Source: Hepsetus odoe | Lineage: Eukaryota > Chordata > Actinopteri > Characiformes > Hepsetidae | Assembly (NCBI GenBank): GCA_017165825.1 | Contig: CM029367.1 | Coordinates: 15,117,270 to 15,181,269, forward strand | Direction of reading: 5' to 3' | Length of the DNA: 64,000 nucleotides | Shown: one piece after another, positions 62,838 through 64,000 of the stretch | Position numbering within the stretch: position 1 is the stretch's first letter | Layout: every line of letters starts with the position of its first letter | The notes under the pieces: model-generated | Databases searched by the model: none | Seen by the model: the letters and a program-made list of their open reading frames with translations, nothing else | Told to the model about the DNA's origin: nothing | Translations under genes and position numbers: made by a program

Positions 62838-63025
62838 CGTGAATGTACTGCAGCCCTGTTTGCCCCTCGGATGTTTCTGTCACGGCCGGGTCAGAAGAGC
62901 CCAACGGCGCAGCAGGAGGAGGGCTCATCTGAGAAGGAGAAAGCCAAAGAGGATGGAGGGAACTACACCACTGTGGACTGGAGAGAGTTCCTCTGCAATA
63001 CCTGGCATCTGGAGCCCACACTGCG
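23115..63025 (+). CDS. BLTP1: BLTP1 (KIAA1109/Tweek) bridge-like lipid transfer protein, 3' end beyond the window
   Basis: BLTP1 is a giant rod of repeating beta-groove (RBG) modules. It is anchored in the ER by an N-terminal helix and moves bulk lipid at membrane contacts; yeast Csf1 is its relative. I placed 83 coding exons (14,792 nt, 4,930 codons) with GT-AG introns and unbroken phase. The start ATG at 23,127 gives MDNKSFPSLDD, close to the vertebrate N-terminus. A membrane segment lies at residues about 23-43 (LVWLLVATILSCGWIIYLTY). The product follows the human protein throughout and reaches HLEPTLR, after which the human protein has about 75 more residues. The missing end must lie past 64,000. 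No stop or frameshift was found in the chosen exons. Exon blocks are listed separately. Certain identification. Confidence 0.97.
25738..25866 (+). repeat. Family C retroposon 3' fragment
   Basis: The landmarks GATGGGCTGGCGACCTGTCC and AACCCCGTTTGGGACAAGCG mark the 3' part of the family C repeat. It lies in a BLTP1 intron. Confidence 0.75.
27547..30670 (+). CDS. BLTP1: BLTP1 exons 9-19 (residues 293-806)
   Basis: Exons: 27,547-27,694, 27,791-27,947, 28,087-28,165, 28,326-28,417, 28,501-28,618, 28,728-28,883, 29,183-29,280, 29,428-29,609, 29,809-29,915, 30,094-30,287 and 30,461-30,670. Landmarks are LPPCWGLDIVCGKGTDFNYG, ILAFELRMNIIADATIDLLF, MIWAANQHNWIDCSTKQQEN and LRPWDITVLINLHKVHGRLP. These are groove-lining segments, strongly conserved with human. 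Residues around 690-710 (PPEHVLPVPPPPRA) form a proline-rich, probably disordered insertion. Confidence 0.95.
29697..29803. repeat. TTTA/TAAA low-complexity palindromic tract
   Basis: ATTT units are followed by AAAT units and then ATTT again, giving an imperfect AT palindrome immediately upstream of the BLTP1 exon 17 acceptor. Confidence 0.85.
30823..34852 (+). CDS. BLTP1: BLTP1 exons 20-32 (residues 807-1712)
   Basis: Exons: 30,823-30,960, 31,051-31,227, 31,326-31,454, 31,551-31,670, 31,812-32,092, 32,189-32,433, 32,550-32,745, 32,926-33,721, 33,800-33,870, 33,965-34,138, 34,225-34,348, 34,495-34,641 and 34,731-34,852. Structured pieces (AMFSAEGLPAGSDTLEYAWL, GCLGGCRFFAGSTGGLDFF) flank a Ser-rich, low-complexity linker encoded by exons 26-27 (RSHSSASSSEENSSSSAALP; SPLRSPLKRQSSVQS). 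The large 796-bp exon 27 matches a large exon in human. TRTTAIVEVKGAVNVVLTPL in exon 29 starts the next groove module. The segment around exon 26 (ESKGIGIRRDT) is shorter than in human. Confidence 0.95.
34467..34488. repeat. (TG)n in a BLTP1 3' splice site region
   Basis: A TG run ends a few bases before the TTTTGCAG acceptor of exon 31 at 34,495. Confidence 0.9.
34891..36025 (+). mobile_element. Tc1-like DNA transposon, inactive
   Basis: The left end reads TACAGTGTCTGTCC, with the TA that Tc1/mariner elements target. The transposase is in the same orientation as BLTP1. Visible parts are a helix-turn-helix-like stretch (about 35,055-35,215), the first DDE block MWSDESRFTLF (about 35,450), GIFQDDNA (about 35,720-35,740) and DLNPIENLWDVLEKNLR (about 35,816-35,865). 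Frameshifts and stops separate them. The longest open stretch covers the C-terminal 153 codons (35,540-36,001). No right terminal repeat is seen before the adjoining SINE piece. Confidence 0.88.
36030..36100 (-). repeat. SINE family A head fragment
   Basis: Only the tRNA-like head remains, in reverse orientation (CCCTAGGCCACTGCTGCCC). It is placed against the truncated right side of the Tc1 element. Confidence 0.75.
36361..40347 (+). CDS. BLTP1: BLTP1 exons 33-43 (residues 1713-2449)
   Basis: Exons: 36,361-36,545, 36,647-36,868, 36,982-37,193, 37,282-37,433, 37,670-37,820, 38,031-38,183, 38,264-38,504, 39,013-39,384, 39,485-39,649, 39,763-39,941 and 40,169-40,347. Landmarks are EKGKEIAARLNIHRIHSQLR, WGWIMFECGIENLTVKGGRQ, MKLTIKEIWFSFAAPTNIRS, LPALVTLKKGLVALARQWMK and SYKMYFGEHLSFSGTLECLR. 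Conserved groove modules alternate with acidic or Ser-rich linkers (for example SDEQDEGVESDDLKKD). The exon 41 donor lies in a TG run (39,649-39,670). Confidence 0.95.
37855..37972 (+). repeat. Family C retroposon 3' fragment
   Basis: GCGATGGGCTGGCAACCTGT and AACCCCGTTTGGGACAAGCG mark the same 3' part as the copy at 25,738-25,866. It lies just downstream of exon 37. Confidence 0.75.
40699..49263 (+). CDS. BLTP1: BLTP1 exons 44-58 (residues 2450-3467)
   Basis: Exons: 40,699-41,417, 42,034-42,279, 42,356-42,449, 42,933-42,983, 43,951-44,157, 44,682-44,914, 45,067-45,311, 45,437-45,542, 45,639-45,736, 46,021-46,206, 46,301-46,469, 47,976-48,187, 48,377-48,575, 48,882-48,941 and 49,037-49,263. 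Landmarks are ACQAIRQHVDMALVRLIHQF (719-bp exon 44), NIPQHPATLHSMMVRSSHQL, GLEKKPIVLKFSAMLDGITI, LNHLVFLQKVFMKEVNEVIQ, FGKCQVDLNLALGQIVKHQV and LDTGSALVLTIEST-type sequence in exon 56. A basic Ser/Arg-rich segment (about residues 2550-2640) interrupts exon 44 and is probably disordered. Exon 47 is only 51 bp. Confidence 0.95.
41418..42033 (+). other. BLTP1: BLTP1 intron 44
   Basis: AT-rich sequence with no element recognised. Confidence 0.5.
42984..43950 (+). other. BLTP1: BLTP1 intron 47
   Basis: No repeat or coding element is recognised. The preceding intron holds a T/C-rich tract at about 42,800-42,925, which serves as a long polypyrimidine region before exon 47. Confidence 0.5.
44393..44413. 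repeat. Short (AGC)n triplet repeat in BLTP1 intron 48
   Basis: Seven AGC/CAG units in a row lie within the intron between exons 48 and 49. They are outside the coding exons chosen here. Confidence 0.9.
45615..45637. repeat. (TG)n forming the exon 52 splice acceptor
   Basis: A TG run of about 11 units passes directly into the TAG of the acceptor at 45,638. There is no separate pyrimidine tract. Confidence 0.9.
46541..47911 (-). mobile_element. Tc1/mariner-type transposon, inactive, in BLTP1 intron 54
   Basis: The ends are inverted: ATAATTAACAGGCAAGTGAG on the left and ACTCACTTGCCTAATAATTT on the right. On the minus strand, transposase pieces are visible: SVTSIELHYDSDAARW (about 47,635-47,690), then PSLPDLNPIENLWTFL (about 47,090-47,140), then the C-terminal helix region (about 46,990-47,060). 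Stops and frame changes disable it. A plus-strand SINE at 47,215-47,444 is nested inside. The same terminal sequence bounds a MITE in C9orf72 (11,688-11,848). Confidence 0.85.
47215..47444 (+). repeat. SINE family A nested in a DNA transposon
   Basis: Head GGGGCAGTGGTGGTCTAGTG, body GGTTGCCCTGAGGTAC and tail CACTTTCACTTTTTCACTTTC are present. The bases around the GTACC core are shortened. Confidence 0.85.
49557..49592. repeat. (AT)n microsatellite
   Basis: A TA run with a short interruption lies between BLTP1 exons 58 and 59. Confidence 0.9.
49705..49932 (+). CDS. BLTP1: BLTP1 exon 59, extra 76-codon exon
   Basis: It has a good acceptor (GTTTACAG) and donor (TGT followed by GTATGT). The length of 228 bp keeps the frame, and the translation is free of stops (CIEGDLSPRVSFRKRLVNSI, then a Ser/Pro-rich stretch ending in PRPLSWGC). 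The human protein as I remember it passes from MSPTIH to a short linker and then RGRKIMKRIVDIREL, without this segment. It is therefore probably an alternative or lineage-specific exon encoding a disordered linker. Transcript evidence would settle it. Confidence 0.7.
49933..50624 (+). other. BLTP1: BLTP1 intron 59
   Basis: A (TC)n tract lies at about 49,962-49,983 just downstream of the exon 59 donor. Nothing else is recognised. Confidence 0.5.
50625..51554 (+). CDS. BLTP1: BLTP1 exons 60-63 (residues 3544-3694)
   Basis: Exons: 50,625-50,755, 50,860-50,983, 51,078-51,187 and 51,467-51,554. They encode a charged, probably coiled-coil segment: RGRKFTKRLVDIRELNEQAR, then KKLGASEGTINQEIQRYQQL and DIRRDVRKKLRRSSMRAASL. 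This matches one of the few long helical insertions of the family. Exon 63 ends with GPRVTFNIDT in phase 0; its donor is GTAGAG followed by a TG repeat (51,560-51,585), which is unusual. Confidence 0.93.
51262..51455 (+). repeat. SINE family B, near full length
   Basis: Head GGTGGTGGTCTAGTGC, B box GGTTCGAACCTCC, and tail CTGGATAAGAGCGTCTGCTA are clear. It lies in BLTP1 intron 62 and ends about 10 bases before the exon 63 acceptor. Confidence 0.85.
51909..52124 (+). CDS. BLTP1: Candidate alternative or terminal BLTP1 exon
   Basis: An open stretch in the phase-0 frame that continues exon 63 starts after TTTAAG. It reads MSNVALDTLQTPLPPPQ, then SMADSVFKVLLRCENRF and KISLLLDNQICRFKTQSKMA, and stops at 52,122-52,124. 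It looks protein-like. An inner, much better acceptor (CCACCCCCACAG at 51,949-51,960) and a donor-like GTACTG after SMADSVFK would also allow a 24-bp in-frame microexon (51,961-51,984). I do not know a human counterpart, and the first acceptor is weak. It could also be chance. Confidence 0.4.
   Translation: MSNVALDTLQTPLPPPQSMADSVFKVLLRCENRFMKISLLLDNQICRFKTQSKMAAEHKKAAAPLLPDRWF
52590..52790 (+). repeat. Possible degraded SINE
   Basis: GTGGGTGTTAGTCCTATAAT and GGGAGATCGTGAGTTTGATC look like a tRNA-derived head with a B box. The rest is too diverged to assign. Confidence 0.4.
53085..58891 (+). CDS. BLTP1: BLTP1 exons 64-73 (residues 3695-4302)
   Basis: Exons: 53,085-53,320, 54,695-54,898, 55,493-55,673, 55,955-56,138, 56,751-56,912, 57,000-57,139, 57,337-57,535, 57,994-58,197, 58,318-58,494 and 58,754-58,891. 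Landmarks are FPEETEMDLLSVTI, NERNIDFELDVRVEIDSGKC, ETTVFYIPGVDVKLHYNSKT, GVKTAKLYAWVALQTLPEEM, FPVDVVVYVRVQPSQIRFSC and SFKYDMRRLSEILAFPKAWY. Late groove modules alternate with Ser/Pro-rich linkers. The acceptors of exons 68 (56,751) and 69 (57,000) lie at the end of TG runs, and exon 64 has a weak acceptor (TTGTTGAAG). Confidence 0.94.
53321..54694 (+). other. BLTP1: BLTP1 intron 64
   Basis: Contains a SINE at 53,598-53,851. No other element is recognised. Confidence 0.5.
53598..53851 (-). repeat. SINE family A, full-length reverse copy
   Basis: This is one of the best-preserved copies. On the plus strand it starts with AAAGTGAAAGTGACAGCCC and ends with CTAGGCCACCGCTGCCCA. Confidence 0.9.
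55682..55775. repeat. Compound (CA)n(CT)n microsatellite
   Basis: ACTCAC-type units pass into a long CA run and then a CT run. The tract begins about 10 bases after the exon 66 donor. Confidence 0.95.
56981..56999. repeat. (TG)n forming the exon 69 splice acceptor
   Basis: The TG run leads straight into TAG at 56,997-56,999, as in exon 52. Confidence 0.9.
58988..59131 (+). repeat. SINE family A, internally deleted, adjoining BLTP1 exon 74
   Basis: The head (GGGGCAGCGGTGGCCTAGTG) through GAGCAAGGTACCG is intact. It then jumps to the tail GGGTTGTCACTTTCAC with about 100 bases missing. The ACTTTC tail runs directly into TTTAG at 59,127-59,131, which is the acceptor of exon 74. The SINE therefore supplies the polypyrimidine tract and probably the AG. 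Confidence 0.85.
59132..63025 (+). CDS. BLTP1: BLTP1 exons 74-83 (residues 4303-4930)
   Basis: Exons: 59,132-59,347, 59,576-59,726, 59,910-60,067, 60,169-60,355, 60,499-60,716, 60,873-61,124, 61,348-61,551, 61,938-62,129, 62,289-62,423 and 62,854-63,025. Landmarks are WETLVVFAINLKQLNVQMNM, LGRSKLDSKGGVVGGNIDVN, TPDLIKIGMKLQEFFTQQFD, NHMTLACFHGPNFRSKLWVL, CSVVTEFTDHICVTMDAELI and TVDWREFLCNTWHLEPTLR. Exon 83 ends with a CG before GTAACA, leaving phase 2. The last exon or exons, encoding the family C-terminus, are outside the window. Confidence 0.95.
61695..61845 (+). repeat. SINE family A 3' half
   Basis: It starts near AAGGTGCTGTCCCC and includes ATAGCTGCCCCCTGCTGCAC and a CACTTCACTTTC tail. 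No tRNA-like head. It lies in the intron before exon 81. Confidence 0.8.
62801..62833. repeat. Poly-T tract before BLTP1 exon 83
   Basis: A run of about 33 T lies 20 bases upstream of the exon 83 acceptor (CTGCAG) and acts as an extreme polypyrimidine tract. It might also be the A-tail of a minus-strand retroposon, but no body is recognised next to it. Confidence 0.85.
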
Positions 63026-64000
63026 GTAACACAAAAATCGGAAAATGTAGTAGCCTACAGTCTCTCTTATAGGAATGCTCATTATGGGCAAAATGCCATT
63101 TTGGTCATGCTGTTCTGTATATATATTAAAAAAATACACTGGTAAATCAACAAATAATAGAAGGAAAATGTAAAATATTAGCCTTCCAAAAAACATAAAT
63201 CAGTGCCTTTAATGGTTCAAAAAGTTTGACTACATGGGAGGTCACAGAGGTTCGAATCCTACCTCCAGCACCACCACCATTGGGTTCCTGTGCAAAACTC
63301 TTAACCCTCAGTTGCTCCAGGGGGACTGTTCCTGTAATCAGGAATTGGAAGTCACTCTGGTTAAGAGCGTCTGCTAAATGCTGTAAAGTTTACTTTGTCA
63401 AATACATTGATTGGTCAAGAATTGTTCTGCAATCCTACCATTTGAGTAGATTATTTTATTTAAAAATGAACCAGCTTCAAAAAATCTTCAGTGCAGCCAT
63501 ATGTGTCTCAGAATTGACTAAATAAAACAGTGTTTCGCAGAGGAAACATTACGATGACGATGCAGCAGGTTCTCCCGTCTATTGGAGACTCTCAAGGAAA
63601 CATGAACTCTAGCAGCAAGCGGATGCTTTGTTTTAAACTTTGGTAGATTGTACAATAGATTTGAACAGATTTTACTGAAAATATATTAAGTAAGACTTAG
63701 AGGAGCTTTAATGCTTTTCTTTAGACAATGTTTTAACTACAAATGCAAGCACCAGATTTTCCTGTTTAATCTGAACAAATTGTCAAAAGACAGGTTAGTT
63801 TAATTCATCCTAAAATTGTTCTGTCACATTATTTATCAGACATCTTAAAATGGGTGTTTTAGGTAAAGTTTGATTTGCCTCAAAAAAAAAAAAACAAAAA
63901 AAAAACCCACACATTATTGCTATTGGAACAAAACCTTGTATCTCAATTCCAGCAGCAACTAGGTCTGTATTTAATGAAGATTAATTCATTAAATTCTATT
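63026..64000 (+). other. BLTP1: Start of BLTP1 intron 83
   Basis: No exon matching the conserved C-terminus (LISWTGRKIDPVGVDYIL in human) was found in any frame. A SINE family B copy lies at 63,233-63,388, and an A tract at about 63,881-63,905. Confidence 0.6.
63233..63388 (+). repeat. SINE family B copy
   Basis: The head is truncated; GGTTCGAATCCTACCTCCAG and the tail TAAGAGCGTCTGCTAAATGC are clear. It matches the copy at 51,262-51,455. Confidence 0.85.

Overview
The window is nuclear DNA from a bony fish, almost certainly a teleost. Three vertebrate protein genes with many introns lie on the + strand. Between and inside them are fish-type tRNA-derived SINEs, RTE-like and Tc1-like transposon remains, and many microsatellites. 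Codons, GT-AG introns and repeat families are all eukaryotic. I see no operon, CRISPR array, prophage or bacterial sequence. The exact species cannot be told from the sequence alone.

Layout: 1-6,550 is repeat territory. It holds a retroposon copy and a long 30/31-bp minisatellite that was split by a SINE, a decayed minus-strand LINE (with its own nested SINE) and another retroposon tail. About 6,600-7,097 is a CpG-richer stretch that looks like the promoter and non-coding first exon of C9orf72. C9orf72 follows (coding 8,619-13,840). Nine coding exons align with the human gene almost boundary for boundary, but the first coding exon is 6 nt short and reads into a stop, and the human 60-bp exon 3 is not visible. 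A small LRAT-domain phospholipase/acyltransferase gene of the PLAAT (HRASLS) family occupies 16,078-19,144. A CpG-richer block near 20,690-20,900 is the likely start of BLTP1 (KIAA1109, Tweek). BLTP1 then fills the window from 23,115 to the end: 83 coding exons and 4,930 codons were placed with continuous reading phase. Only about the last 75 residues, after the motif HLEPTLR, lie beyond position 64,000.

All three products have lipid or membrane-trafficking roles: C9orf72 in a Rab/Arf GTPase regulatory complex linked to autophagy and lysosomes, PLAAT in phospholipid acyl-chain removal and transfer, and BLTP1 in bulk lipid transfer at ER contact sites. Nothing in the sequence shows that they are regulated together, and their linkage may be chance.

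Most interesting for follow-up: the C9orf72 exon damage; a SINE whose tail forms the 3' splice site of BLTP1 exon 74; several BLTP1 splice sites built of TG repeats; two candidate extra BLTP1 exons; a 52-bp inverted repeat downstream of PLAAT; and a head-to-head SINE palindrome. I found no convincing new biological system.
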